A stretch of 64,000 bases of DNA, from NCBI GenBank assembly GCA_030762175.1, contig CM060843.1, positions 24,991,001 through 25,055,000 of the forward strand. The letters are read 5' to 3'. Numbering within the stretch: position 1 is the stretch's first letter; each line of letters starts with the position of its first letter. Source of the stretch: Metallyticus violacea (Eukaryota > Arthropoda > Insecta > Mantodea > Metallyticidae). A program made the translations under genes and the position numbers. Shown piece by piece: positions 1-12,300 of this stretch. Below the pieces are notes generated by a model. The model was not told where the DNA came from and did no database searches. It saw only the letters and a list, made by a program, of their open reading frames with translations.

Positions 1-1000
1 GCAAATCCTTTTATATTGACTATATGCAAATTAAACTACACTAAAACATTATTATAGAACTGCTCTATCACATCTTTAACCACAAATGAACAAACACAGG
101 CAATTATTTGCAGACAGAAACTGTGCTTCAATGGCCTACCAACACAGCCACCACAGGCCACACATTATGATCTTCCCTCCCCTATTGCTATGCACCCAGA
201 CTTAAAATGGGCTAAACACAATAATATTTCTGAATGGGACATCATCATGCCATTTACCATATGCAGGATTTTGAAGTCAATTTTAGTAAGGTCAAAATGA
301 ATGCTTATCTTTAACTGATAAATCCCTCTCTCATATCTTGTAAACTAGAAGTAATCAGAGATTTTCATTGTTATTTTTGTGATCAGCGTGGTCCATTTAG
401 TGAAGGACAACAGCTTTTGAAATACATTTTTACTTGACTAGTGTAATTGAAGCACAATGTAAACTAGTCATTATCATAAATATAATTATAAAACTTTGAA
501 GCTGAGTGTACACCTGTAACAAAGCAACCAAGCTGGTATTTAAGCTGCAGAAAATAAAACAAGTTTTGTGAAGCTGTTTTTATAGAGAGAGGTGTTTATG
601 AAAATTGTGTCACAATTATAGTCCCTTATAAAGCAGAAAAATAGGCATTTGATGTTCTTAATAATCTGAAAATCAGCAAGAAGTTTATTTATCAATCAAT
701 AGGTTCAATAGGTTAAGACTGTCAATGTCTGCCATAAAGGTCAACCATGTGCTATGAAGACACAGAAGCTGCTTTAAGCAGTGACAGCTCATATTCCTAT
801 CATAAAACATCAATGGTGCCTAAGAGCTAATATTTAAAAAATGTTAATGTTCCATGTACAGAGCAGTGACCTATGATTGCAAGACTTTAGGCAAAGTACA
901 TGTCATTTCTTCATTGCACAGGTGAAAGTCCAGAGAGATAAACATTCGAACATCTTATGTGAGTAATAGGCACAGGAGGATATTTTCACAGATGAAAATT
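1..1000. other. No recognisable feature (Derlin-1 intron or 3' side)
   Basis: AT-rich non-coding sequence. No convincing ORF, terminal repeat or tRNA-like box was seen. Derlin-1 runs leftwards off this edge, so this may be intron 4. I found no exon encoding the Derlin-1 C-terminal half here. Confidence 0.5.
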
Positions 1001-1009
1001 TTTTCAAAA

Positions 1010-1480
1010 TATGAAGAATCCTTCAACCACCGAAATGATTAAGTTTATCCGTCAATCTCATATGAAAGTTCTAAAGGTACTCAGGGGTCACCATCCTGCC
1101 TCCGTCATGGTGGGCTGCATTTCTGCAAACATGTGATGTTCTTTCAGAGACTAAGATATGTGAAATCTTGTTTTAAGCCTTCAAGCAATGCCTGGTTTCA
1201 TAACAAACACCGTCTATTCTGGAACTTTTAACAGGATTCAGTGCCAACATACAAGGTAAAGATCATCCAGATGTAGCTTCAGAAGGATGTAATGAACTTC
1301 ATTTCTCCAGGTGATTGGCCATTAGTATAAATTTGAACCTTGGACTACAAATTACGGGCAATGCTTGAAAGCATGACCTGCAAGAGAAGATATCCCTGTA
1401 TTGTAAGTTTATAATGCTGTCTGGTGAAGGAAATGATAGACCACAGATTCTACAATTAAAGGGTGATCATAGAGACTTAT
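1010..1480 (+). pseudogene. Mariner-type transposase fragment (degraded)
   Basis: Read with frameshifts, this stretch gives HHPASVMV followed by GCIS, then DSVPTYK, then FISPGDWP, then DYKLRAMLE. That is the order of the C-terminal catalytic half of a mariner transposase (the VMVWAGIS-like block, the second-Asp block FQQDSAPAHK, then FISPGEWPPYSPDLNPLDYKLW). The third catalytic block is garbled and stops interrupt every frame. No terminal repeats were found. It is a dead remnant. Family identity rests on motif order only. Confidence 0.7.
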
Positions 1481-2365
1481 GAATAGTGTGAAGGCTAGAG
1501 GAACCTTTAAAAAAATTATTAATGCTTGTACTCAGAATACATGAAAGTAGCTTATAATAGAAAGGATATTTACAACTGTCTTTATATTTTATTAGAAACT
1601 TAGGTAAAACATGCACATTAGACACACCTGCAATCAGGAGAAAAATAATTTCATTTTTTAACACAGAGTAATGTCAATTTTCAAACAAGAGCTGTTCACT
1701 GGAATACAATTTTCATTCCGTAGCTGAGAGCTACTAATCTATTCCCACTGTCGCCTCTTGCTCAACTCCTATATATTATGATAAACTCTTTCCATCATTC
1801 AGAAACACAAAAGCAAGGGAGGTAATATAGAGCAAATGGTGACCTAAATTATTGAGTTTAGTAAAATTATATATATTAGTTATAATGAAATGGTTATCTG
1901 CAAGAGCTGTCAATAAACAATAAGAAAGTATGTGTGTGAGGTTGATGAGGATTTAACAGCATAATTATGCTGATAGTAGATTACTATGTAATTAAAAGAC
2001 AATTTCAGTATAGAAAATGTAGTAGTAATTGTAATTTGAGTATTAGAAAAGGAAATGTTTACCAAGAAAACTAACAAAGACTTGGGAGGCCATTGTTAGC
2101 ACCACAGGCAAAAATAAGTGGCATTCTACCAAACACAATACAAATTCCCTCCCAAAGTTTAGGAGGAAAGAGGCTCACTTTACAGGAATTTTGTGTGAGT
2201 ATATATTTAAATCCAACATCCATTAGGAGGGTCAACTGCTTCACTTTCTAGTTCATGCTACAAAGCTTTAATTCCGGCAATTATGGTAATAATTAAATTA
2301 AGTACTAAAGAATCTCTTCTGAGTTGAAACATTTAAACACATTATTTTTGTAGTTTTTTGTATCA
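1481..2365. other. Unannotated AT-rich sequence
   Basis: No gene or recognised repeat was seen apart from the flanking elements. Confidence 0.4.
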
Positions 2366-2390
2366 GGATTTTCAAAGTGAAATATATTAT

Positions 2391-2565
2391 AATATGACAA
2401 ATTATTGTTATGAAATCACTCAAATTTCACTAATTTTATTCCACTTACTTGTACATGTTTCAAAGGCGATCTGAAGATGAAGGCAATTGCCTTTGAAACA
2501 TGTCCAAGTAAGTGGAACAAAATTAGAGAAATTTGAGTGATTTCGTAACAATAATTTTTCATATT
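2391..2565 (+). mobile_element. Snap-back (inverted) PLE 3' end, family B
   Basis: Two 77-bp arms (2391-2467 and 2489-2565) are near-perfect reverse complements, joined by about 21 bp. Each arm carries the family-B PLE 3' end (GAAACATGT, then AAGTAAGTGGAA, then AATTTGAGTGATTTC), which recurs at 22200, 37730 and 51800. The two 3' ends face outward. The spacer plus the start of the right arm holds a hammerhead-like core. No clear target duplication was found. Confidence 0.8.
2468..2510 (+). ncRNA. Hammerhead-ribozyme motif, PLE family B
   Basis: The core CTGAAGA is at 2471-2477. Stem II is AAGGC/GCCTT around AATT. GAA is at 2495-2497. The stem III palindrome ACATGT is at 2498-2503, followed by the predicted cleavage base C2504. 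Stem I is not formed by the flanks, so activity as a monomer is doubtful. Type I minimal hammerheads are known in PLE 3' regions. Confidence 0.55.
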
Positions 2566-2574
2566 ACATTATTT

Positions 2575-3095
2575 TTGGTTTCATTTACTGGTGATTTATT
2601 CAGGACATGTTTCGTGGACCCTTGTCCAAATCTATAACTGTTGGATTGGTTTGGTAGGTGTCTGGGTTGGTTCCGGTGGTCTTGCAATAAACTTGAATAA
2701 AGAGCTGTCTTCTTCTGGATGTCAAAATTCATTACGTTTTGCTCATGTTTTATGCAAATTCTTTCCCATATATCCTACACTGATGTATTTAACATTTCCC
2801 AAATTTTTTTTTGGTTGTTGAACTGTTTTTAATAACTTGATGCTTTTTTCTATCTCATGATTTTTATTCAAAAAGCAATGCAATGCTGATTTTTCTATTT
2901 GCTTGTAATGGATATTTCTCCAATGTTTCTTTAAACTTATATTTCTCTGTTTTTTCTACATCAATTTTTTCACACTCCTGACAATTAAGCTGGTAAATTC
3001 CAGATATTTTCTCTTTGGACTGGAATCTGTTTTGTTTAGTTTCATAAAATTTTCACACTGTATTGATTTTTAGGTGGAGGGGGGAGAGAAGATCT
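2575..3095 (-). mobile_element. PLE fragment, family F: GIY-YIG endonuclease and 3' end
   Basis: On the minus strand the segment reads, with frame breaks, SGIYQLNCQECEKI, then KHWRNI, then KSALHCFLNKNHEI. This is the PLE GIY-YIG endonuclease region, followed by an ERICIKHEQN-like tail. The 3' end at 2585-2640 matches the copy at 20870-21750 (TTTATTCAGGACAT and the GGTGGTC block). It lacks the reverse transcriptase and is 5'-truncated. All frames are broken. Confidence 0.75.
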
Positions 3096-3099
3096 TAAA

Positions 3100-3408
3100 A
3101 TTGTTGGGATCCTTAAAATATATTTTAATTTTGGCACAGAAATCAGTGCACTGCACATCATAATAGTGGAAAACCTGATTCAAGTATTATCAGTTCCAAC
3201 CAGGGCAGAAACTGTACCATCTAGCAGCTGAAATTGTCAACCTGCCTTGGCTATCCTGGCATGAATGAATGTCATCATTTGTTATCCTTAGGAAAATGGT
3301 GCTGTTTCATTAAAAGTGAGCATTTTTAAGATGAGAAAGCATTAATACATGGTCCATGTTTGTCCACTGTAATACTTCATCATATTAGGAAGTACAAGAA
3401 GTGAAGTA
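3100..3408 (+). repeat. Unclassified repeat R, left part (split by a DNA transposon)
   Basis: This matches the diverged paralogue at 13590-13925. Shared blocks include the CATAATAGTGG / CATTATGATAGTGG pair, ACCATCTA.CAGCT, GTCATCATTT and AAGAT.A/GGAAAGCA. In the paralogue the sequence continues directly into ATGTGTAA and CTACTTCAAGTTTAT, which here appear only after 6123. Repeat R is therefore interrupted by the element at 3409-6121. Its class is unknown. Confidence 0.6.
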
Positions 3409-3590
3409 CAGTAGAATCTCAATTCATCGTTTTTGGAAGGACCAGGTTTAACAAATGATACATGCAGGAAAACAAAAGATATTAGAAGTGCACAAATCAT
3501 GTTCAATAATAAATAACATTAATATGTAAGCAAAAACTTTTATTTTGCACCAATTTTACATGTTACTGTATACATATTTTATACTTTGTT

Positions 3591-3905
3591 GTCGGCCCTA
3601 GTGGTCTAGTGTTAAACCATAGTTGCCTCGTAGACCCAAGATTGCAATTTCAATTATGACCATTATTATCCATCAACCCTGATGGATTTTTTCGGGTGTA
3701 AAAATCCAAAATATGGTTCCTTCGGAAGGAAAATAAAGACAAGGGTCCTCCCATGTCATAAATTTAAGGAATGTAAAAGAACCTCAAGTCGGAAAGCAAA
3801 GGTCTCTCAGCAAAATTTATTGGTCATTTCATGTCCTTAATTGAATGGGATGCTGATGACCTAAGAAGTTAACAAGCATCCGTAAATAAAACAAATGAAC
3901 AAAAA
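3591..3905 (+). repeat. tRNA-derived SINE, family B, copy 1
   Basis: The tRNA-like head has CCTAGTGGTCTAGTG as the A-box region and GATTGCAATTTCAATTAT in the decayed B-box region. It is followed by the family body (GATGGATTTTTTCGGG, then GGTTCCTTCGGAAGG, then GGGATGCTGATGACC) and a GTAAATAAA tail. Four other copies lie at 14196, 51174, 57533 and 62790. Confidence 0.8.
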
Positions 3906-3954
3906 TCAAAACTAATTAAAATGTAAATTGGAACTTGCACAGTGAAGCCAATCA

Positions 3955-4376
3955 TATAATTGATATTATTGTATGATTTAGTTGAACTACACACTCTTAA
4001 TGCTCACTTACTTTTCATAATGAATAGAACCGGTTTTGAGAACATTTGAATCTCATCATCAGCTAAAATTCAACTGTCAGATAATTCGTTGAGCTGTGGG
4101 AATGTGTATTCTGCTTTGGTGGTGGTATGATAAACTTGTAGTTTATGTTTTCATCCCCAGCAATGTCGAAGTTCATTAGACTGTCTTTATATTTTAGATG
4201 TAGATTTTCTCCCAGGTTGCTAGTTCCGTTGGTCCTTGTACTGATTTTAATAATTTTGCTTTATTCACTATGTCGTGATTTTGTGTCCAAAAATGATTTG
4301 CTACTGCTGATTTCTCAGCCTCACTCTCCTCTCCCATATCAAAAACACATGCAACTCCTCCCATTTTGTTGCACAC
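3955..4376 (-). mobile_element. PLE fragment, family A: endonuclease C-terminus and 3' end
   Basis: The minus strand encodes KSAVANHFWTQNHDIVNKAK followed by TELATWEKIYI, the C-terminal part of the GIY-YIG domain, nearly identical to the copy ending at 16223. Downstream (lower coordinates) is the family-A 3' end with an ACCGGTT hammerhead region and the terminal CATACAATAATATCAATTA block. It is 5'-truncated. Confidence 0.85.
4025..4065 (-). ncRNA. Hammerhead motif, PLE family A (core G12 lost)
   Basis: On the minus strand CTGATGA (4062-4056) is followed by stem II GAGA/TTCTC and the stem III palindrome ACCGGT (4034-4029). Stem I is three base pairs (4063-4065 with 4027-4025). The GAA trinucleotide reads AAA, so G12 is mutated and the ribozyme should be dead. 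Confidence 0.5.
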
Positions 4377-4589
4377 TTAATCAACACTTTGAAAGTCACA
4401 TGTGACAATAACCTTGTCCACTGCCTCGCAGGTGTCAAATGGTAATGGCAATTCTGGCCCATTCTCAACATTATCAGCAGACTCGCAAGGGAGCCTATAT
4501 ACTCTACCTTAAAAATGTTCAATTCATTCATTAATCTCCACTATTTTAAGCTGAAATTATTTGCATTTTGAAAGAGGAAGAACCTAGTC

Positions 4590-5800
4590 CACCCTTCCAG
4601 CTACCAGCCAATCAGCTTGTTCCCCATGGTGTCCAAAGTGTTCGAAGTAATACTATTGGTTGACCTGGAGCAGCTGTTAACTCAGCTGATTTCAGAGCAC
4701 TAATTTGGCTTCAAACCAAACACTTGACCATTCAGCAATTCTGAGAGTAATGAAGGAGGCCTCATTAGGATTCAGGCAGTGCTTGTTTTCTGCTGCTTGA
4801 CATTGAGAAAGCATTCCCTAGCACATGGCACAGGGAGCTTATTTATAAGTTCATGCAAGCTGGGCTGCCACATGTGGTTATAGAGTTAATTGATAGTTTT
4901 CTCTCAAACCATGCATTTTGTGTCAAAGTTAGGATCGAAGATTGGACAAATGAATGACACAGATGAGATTACCAGAAGGATCATGTTATCACTATCACTT
5001 TTCTCTGTTTACATATCAGATTTTCCTACAAGACATAGTAAATCTACTTATCAGTATGCTGATGATGTTCTTATTTTGGCTCAAAGCAGAAACTTACATT
5101 TTGCACTAACTCTGCTGACACCTTACCAGGTGGAGGAATGGAGTGAGAACTGGTACATGCACATCAGTGGTCAGAAGAGATAGGCAATTCTCGTCACCAA
5201 GCACCACAGACTAGCCAATCTGGGGGCTCTCAGTCTGTTGGGCCAGGCAATTCCCTGGAGGAACCGGATCAAGTACCTTAGGGTTATGCTCGACCAGGGG
5301 CTGACCTTCCAGCCCAATGTGCCAGAATAAGGTGCAAAGGCCAGAGCGACCATTTCAAATTCACTCCAATTTTTAAACTAAAATCTGTTCCAATTCACAT
5401 CAAATGGCAAATTTATAAGGCTATTATTCTGGCAATAATGTATGCTAGCTCCATCCTATGATGTTTATTTGTAAAAGGTGCAAAACATCACCTAAAGGAG
5501 AATTTTTGGTACTGATTTTGCAAAATATCATCTTAAGGAGAATTTTTGGTACTGATTTTATGTTCCCCACAGTTTTCCTCCATGGAACTTCTGTCCTTGA
5601 GTGCATTAACAACATCATAAGGAGGCTAGGCTGAGAACTTAGGCACTCTATGCTAGACATCCAAACCATTAGTACGTGGTATCAATACAGACCCCATCAG
5701 TCATCTGACTCATAACATTACTCAACATAACTCATCAGCAGACAACAGATGTACAGGGAAATATAGCCATCTTATGGCCACGCACTTCCCAGAACCCAGT
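4590..5800 (+). pseudogene. Non-LTR retrotransposon (Jockey-like) RT fragment
   Basis: In shifting frames the segment reads SYQPISLFPMVSKVFE (RT block 2), then a segment with LTLRKHSLAHGT, then SLFSVYISDFPTR, then YQYADDVLILAQS (RT motif C, YADD), then EEWSENWYMHISGQK. This is the conserved order of the Jockey-group LINE reverse transcriptase and thumb. Several frameshifts and stops break it, and it is 5'-truncated with no endonuclease. It lies inside the 3409-6121 transposon. Group assignment is by motif style. Confidence 0.75.
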
Positions 5801-6232
5801 TCCACAACACCATCATCCTGCAGCTCTAAAAGTATTGGCAACTTCGAGGAGTTTCAGTCATGCTTTCTTGGATCAAGTATGATAGGAACTCTGTACATGG
5901 GATGATTACTTCACTATTCCATTTTAAAACGATCGTTTAAGGATAGAATTTCTTTGGGACTGAACTTTTTGAATGAATAATGCAGGGAAACAATACTTTA
6001 AGGAAGAATGAATGCAGGTTTTATTTACATAAGATATAAGGTAAAGCATTTGGTATCGCATAAATTGAACAATACTCAGGGAAAATTATGGTTCCAGGAA
6101 AGATAGGTCAAGATTCCACTGTAATGTGTAATATTCTCCTGTTATGCTACTTCAAGTTTATCCAAAACTTAACAGTATTTATGGTGTATCCAAGTAATCA
6201 GCTTGGAATAAATAGTAGTTTAAGAAACTTAC

Positions 6233-6381
6233 CCTCCTGATATGATTAGGTTAAAGGCAAGTAAAACCCAAGGGAGGTACATTGCCTTGAACTGCGTGCC
6301 AAACCAGAAGTTCACAATTACATCCTTGTTAAGTTGGCACCATATATATAGCACACTTAGCACCATAGGGTCCATCAGCAG
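6233..6381 (-). CDS. Derl1: Derlin-1 coding exon 4
   Basis: 149 bp, acceptor TTTTTTTAG before CTGCTGATGGACCC, donor GTAAGT at 6232. It encodes LLMDPMVLSVLYIW, then QLNKDVIVNFWFGT, then QFKAMYLPWVLLAFNLIISGG, which are the central membrane segments of Derlin-1. It ends in phase 2, as expected for the exon carrying the GGS junction. Confidence 0.95.
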
Positions 6382-9300
6382 CTAAAAAAACAAAACAGAA
6401 TTATGTAAAGATTGTATGTTTCTTTTATCCTTTTTAATTCAATATCTGGACTCTTGAGCAAGTCATTTTTAAAATATTAGCTAATTACAGACAAACCAAA
6501 AATTTGAAACTGTGATTATACAGGATGTTAATGAACTACACTGAAATTATTTCAGAGAGTGTAGAGATGTCATACATAAACAATTTGAGATAGGCAATGT
6601 ATGGTTCACAACTAAAATAATGCAGTTTTATGGTGTTAAACATTTCTGCATCAAATGCTGATAAGTAGATGCTAAAGCGAAGCTGGGTAAAAAAGTGGTT
6701 TAGAATGTCTTTAAGACTGCCTTGCGATCATAGAAATATCAATTTTCTACAGCTCATTATCAGTGTTTTCAAGATTTAGTGCCATAAAAATCCCTCAAAT
6801 CTCAAACTAATCATGTGGCAGTAGACACTGAACATATGCTAATTGCCTTCTTGCATTACATAGCCTACTCTAGAGGGAGCTCTTTAACTGTTTGTGTGGC
6901 ATTATGCATAACATAAAAGCTGATGATTCGCAAGAGCCACGGATCCAATTTTTGTCATGTCATTGTATTTTTTTTATTTAATATGAAGTACTGCAATAAG
7001 CATACTAAAGAATTATGAATGAGATTTACTTAATGCTTTCAAGCTTTACTTCCTTTCCCAACAATAAATGTATTATCAACATACATAAGGTAATAAGCTT
7101 ATTACTGACATGATGCCTAAAACTTAATTTATGTAACATCACCTAAATGCCTTTTTGAATTATTGTAGTGTACTCGAGTGAGCTCTAACTGCTTGTAGCA
7201 TAATGCTAATGCAAAAACTGATGATCTGCATGCCGTTGTTTCAATTCTAGCCACGTCATTAATTTATTTTATTTAATATGAAGCACTGTGTTATGCATGC
7301 TAAAGAATTAGAATGAAATTCAGATAACTTTTGAACATATGACACCCAACTCATTAAGATTTCCCATAATTCTACCTTTTGTAAGCAAGGGTTGTAATTA
7401 TATGAATTGATATGTTAAGATTTATGTGTATAAATTGAAATACCTATTTAAAATGCACACTAAAAGCTGTATTATTAGGCCCTAGTCAGAAAACGGGGGG
7501 AAAAAAAATGATGAACGAGACTCAAACTTGAATTAAATGACCACCTGATACTTGAAAGTTATTCTAGCCATAGTCCCAGTGTGATACATTCAGAAACCTC
7601 CCTACATTATCATGTGTTATGCTTTCAAGGGGCATGTTCATTAGCTAGTGGCATACTGGCACTTCACAAACTTATAGATTTAGCTTTCAAATTTGAACAG
7701 ACAGGTCATAAGTTATCTATCCCAAATTGCTTATATAACATCTCTACACTCTGAAATTATTTAGGTATAGTTCACTAACATTCTGTATATACAAGGGTTG
7801 GAACTTAAATAGTGGCAACTATTTATTTACAACCGATACAAAAGAGTTACATGTTAGCAACCTTTATTGTCCTTCAATGTAGTCACCAACATTGTGTATA
7901 ACCCATAGCCAGCGATATGGAAGTTGTAGTATACCTTTAGCAGAGCCTGTTCTTTTGATGGTGCAGATGGAGCGATCTACTGCCTGTCGAATCTCTGGAA
8001 TACTTCTGAAACGAAGTGGTTCCTTCATCTTCGGAATAAAATCAAAGTCACAAGGACTTAAGTCCGGGGAGTATGGTGGATGGTACAGTACTTCCCAGCC
8101 GCATCGACGGAACAAATCAGCCACAGCTTGCGCTGTATGCGTCCGAGCACTGTCGTGCAGCATGGGTGGATTCTGCAGAAAGTGTTGCCGCTTCTTTCTC
8201 AAAGCTGGTCGCAGGTGGTGCTCCAAAAACGAACGAGCATTGACGGTCTGCCGTAGAGGAATGTAATGCGTTAGGGTAACACCATCACAGTCATACACGA
8301 GAATCACCATAACTTTCATCGTATTGGGGCTCTGACGAACTTTCGACTTTCGTGGTGACCCATACTGACGCCATTCGTTCGATTGGCGTTTCAGTTTTGG
8401 CTCATACGATTTGGCCCATGTCTCATCCAGGATTATGATACGGCGTAAGAGTCTCTCCTTCGCGCTCATAGCGCTCCAAGTGCGTCTTAACAGCCTAGTA
8501 ACGCAAGCATTTCTCCATTTTCGTCAAATCATGCAGAACCCATCATGATGCAAGTTTTTCGCATGCACAGGCGTTCCTTCAGGATGTGAAGCACAATCGT
8601 ATGCGCTAATCCGGTTTCTTGGGCGAGCTCACGAATCGTCTGGCGTCGATCACTGTTCAGTAACGCGGCAAGAGCATGCACTTCTTCTTCACTGACGCTC
8701 GTAGGACAACCTGCCCGATGAATGTCTGCCACAGTTTGAAGAACATCTTTGAAGGCTTTTACCCAACGTGCCACTGTTCTGTAATGAAATGCAGATTCCC
8801 CGCAAGCCTCTTGAAGACCTTTATGACACTGTTGTGCTGTGCGCCTCTGGCACATTCAATCTTGATCCAACTCCGTTGTTCCCGTTTCGAAAACATAGTG
8901 ACAACAATACGTTAGACCGCTAGCTCATAAGTGACTGTGTTTCTCTTGATGGTGTGCACGCAGGTGATGTGGGAAGGGAGAGTTCATTTGCTCTGAGAAA
9001 AGATAGGTATGTAAACAACGTGTGCTATCAGCGACAATATTAGATTCCATTGATAGCATCTCCACAGCAGTGTTGCCACTATTAAAGTTCCAACCCTCGT
9101 AAATTTTCAATTTGATAAGCAAATAAGGCACCATTGGTCTATTGTTAGGCCAAGTTTTCTCCAGATTGCCAGCATATTAATAATGATTGTTTCAGAAAGA
9201 CCACAAAAATGATTCTTTATATTATTAGAATAAAATAATACAAAAGTATTACATTGCTATTTTTTTTAACTACAGGACCACTTGAGTGCTCTTGGATTAT

Positions 9301-12300
9301 ACACATCTACATGCTAGTAAGAGAACAGCAGCACTAGTACTCCAGTGCAATGATTTTGCTATTAAATAACTGATTTTTCACCTTTTTACATTAAGCAAAT
9401 ATCTTCATAATCTAAAAGAAATGTTTTTAATATTTTTGGAGAAACAGGCAATACTTGCTGTTGGCAGCCAAGTTTCAATAGCAAATTTCAAAGACAATTT
9501 TAGCTTTGCAAAATTATTCTTACTCTACAAAAATCATAAAATAATACAGCATGAACATCTCACCTGATGAAAGAAAAGTAATGGGATTCAGAGACATAAA
9601 TTCTATAAGAAGTACAATTATGAATGAAGATATGATTTTATAACATGTCAATACCTTTTCTTTTCCTATTTACAAACTAAAAACGACTAAAATAGAAAAA
9701 CTTAAATAATTTCTACAAATATAAAAAAAACTCTAATGTAAAAAACATATACCTTTAACATACAAACATTTCCATTAATTGGGTATAAAATTCACATTTT
9801 ACCAAATTCGTACAGTCTAGATTTTAAAACAAAAGGACATTACAGATAAGTGGTTGTCAAAATAAGGTACGCATATTGAAATGCTAGGTATGTATTGCTT
9901 GATAATCAGAAGAATAAAGAATTCAAAAATGATACCTGTAGGTCCATAGAAACATCTCCTGCACCCATTATGCTGAGATAAAAATGTGTCAAATGAGATC
10001 TGATTTCATGTTGGAAAACAGTGTTGGTTCTATTGGTTCTGATGAACAAGGAGTTCAATAGTTAGGACAAATTTTATGAATGTCATCGGAAGTCACACTT
10101 TCCCAAAGCATATGAAGCAACCATGCAACATTCTTCTATGTCCACAAATTGAATATGTTTTGTGTTTAGGGAGACTGTACATTTAATTTTGCAGCATTTT
10201 ACAGTGATTATGATTCACAGTCTTGGCACTAGAATTAACAGCTTTAAGGCGGCATTATGGTAGGTGGGTCAAGAAACACCGGCAATGAAAAAATGAACCA
10301 GTCTTGAGTGTGCATACATTCAAGGCCATGGATAGCCAGATAATTATAAATACTAGCAGAGAGGGAAAAGAAAAAGAAAGGATGATAGCATAAGCCATAA
10401 GGTGGTAGCTATTTCAATTTTGATGTCAGTACTAGAAAGCAGTTTGTGCCACGAGGAAGTGTTCATGGTCATGCTGTGCAAGATATATTCTCTGGAATTG
10501 AATAGTTAAGTTGTATGCATACTGGTTTCATCAAGAAAATATGGAAGAATTCTGAAGTCAAACTTCCTGCTGTTCGTGTTCCTGCAAAGACCAGTATACA
10601 AGATTTGAGGAAAAAGTGACATAAAATTGAATTATTGCAAATACAATAAAATACACAGAGCCCTATCCATATTTAGTTAATATATACAATGCCCAATTTT
10701 GTTTACAACATGGAAATTAGTTTTTCACGGGCCACCCTGTTTAACTAAAAACAAACAAACAAAAAATAAAAATTTTATCTAATGACTGGTTTTCGCAATT
10801 ATTTTACTACACATCCACTTCAAAAATGACATATCAAATTTATTATATATTCAAAAGAGAAATACAGCAACTCTTCCATTTTATAATCTATGAAATATAT
10901 TAACTGATTAATGTCTGATTTTGTAAAAGATTAAAATTCTTTATGATTAATGAATGTAAATTAATTAGTAAAAACACTCCTAAATGGCTCCAAAAGCTCA
11001 AAACAGCTGCATTTTATATATAAACTGATACTTACTGGAATATCTGCCATGAGTCCAATGATTACACAGCATATCCAATTAAATAACAGCAAGAAAAAGT
11101 AGTCTGCAGGTCGACCTTCATATATTCCTGTAAAGAATAAATGAAAGCTAAACTGACAACAAAAGCAATAAAGGAAATAATTTGATAAATTGGCAGTTGC
11201 AGCACATTATTGTGAACACTATGATTAAAGAGACTACTTTATTACAAGAAATATGCATTCTGTCCTCAGAGAAAAAAAATCATTTTAAAAATAATGATGT
11301 AAGTTAATGAATTTTGACATTCCATCCCTGAATGAATTCAGTAATTCTTATTTCAGAAGACAAATGTACATAGAAAAGCTATTCAGATCCAGCCATGACC
11401 ACATCAGTAGTTCTAAACTTACCCAGCAGTACATAAATAGCTGAGAATGTGAGCAAAGGTTCCAGAAACAACTTAATTTAAAAGCTTTGAAGTTTGTGCA
11501 ATTTTAAAATAATACTGTCTTCTAATGATCAGGTATTTTTAACTTTGGAGTTATATATTTATTCACATCTGATTTAAATTTCTAACAATTAAATTGTTAA
11601 GAGTTTTATTTATTTACAGAAACACATACAGCTGTTTGATCTGTGAGATTTGAAATTATTAAGTTTTTCTTTAATTAACGCACAGTAGGCTTACCCAATT
11701 CTTGGAGCATCCGAATAGATTCTCACTTATAAATTTCATGTAGTATACAATTTGGGCATTTAGAATTAAGAAAATATTCATGAGTTATTTGTTTAGCATC
11801 TCTTAAAATACACTGCTTCACAGAAAGCATATTTCAATAAAATTACTCCTTCAGCTGATTTCACTGCAACTACTTTGCATAAACTATTATACTAAAACCA
11901 AACCTTTTACCTGATATTTTCAACTTTTTAAATTATAAAAGTCATGCTCATGAGCCCAAAGGAATATGATATCCTTGCTACTGTCATGTTACTTGCATTA
12001 CCACAGAAAATCTTTATTTATTTATTTATATTTATTATATATATATATTTATTTTTTTATATATATCTTTTTGAATTCAAATTTATTTCTTACCTGTCTC
12101 CAACCTCAATGAATAGTTATATAAAAAATAACAGTTTAGTAAAAAATGAAATCCTGTCCTGGGAGTCAAGGGATAGTAAAAAACTGCAGTAATTGGTCTC
12201 CATATCTGAAAAAGAAAGGAAATAATACATAACACATATTTCTTTTATATTTTAAATAAAAAGTCCTATAATAAAATAAAACTGGACAAATTAAATCTGT

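Larger units (their letters stand above)
3409..6121. mobile_element. TA-flanked DNA transposon, pogo/Tigger-like ends
   Basis: The left end CAGTAGAATCTC (3409) and right end reverse complement CAGTGGAATCTT (from 6121) form short imperfect terminal inverted repeats. Each is flanked by TA, and both read into a GTTTTTGGAA/TTTCCTGGAA-like block. CAGTGGAA-type ends with a TA duplication are typical of pogo/Tigger elements. No transposase was recognised. The interior holds a SINE (3591-3905), a PLE scrap (3955-4376) and a LINE fragment (4590-5800). Insertion into repeat R is supported by the empty paralogue at about 13875. Confidence 0.55.

Noticed and set aside
1..6230. Derlin-1 exon 5 (the segment after GGS)
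   Set aside because: Scanned on the minus strand for a VNELIG-VGHLYFFL-like segment with splice sites; not found, so it lies outside the window.
7892..8266. Plus-strand 124-codon ORF
   Set aside because: Antisense shadow of the mariner transposase on the minus strand.
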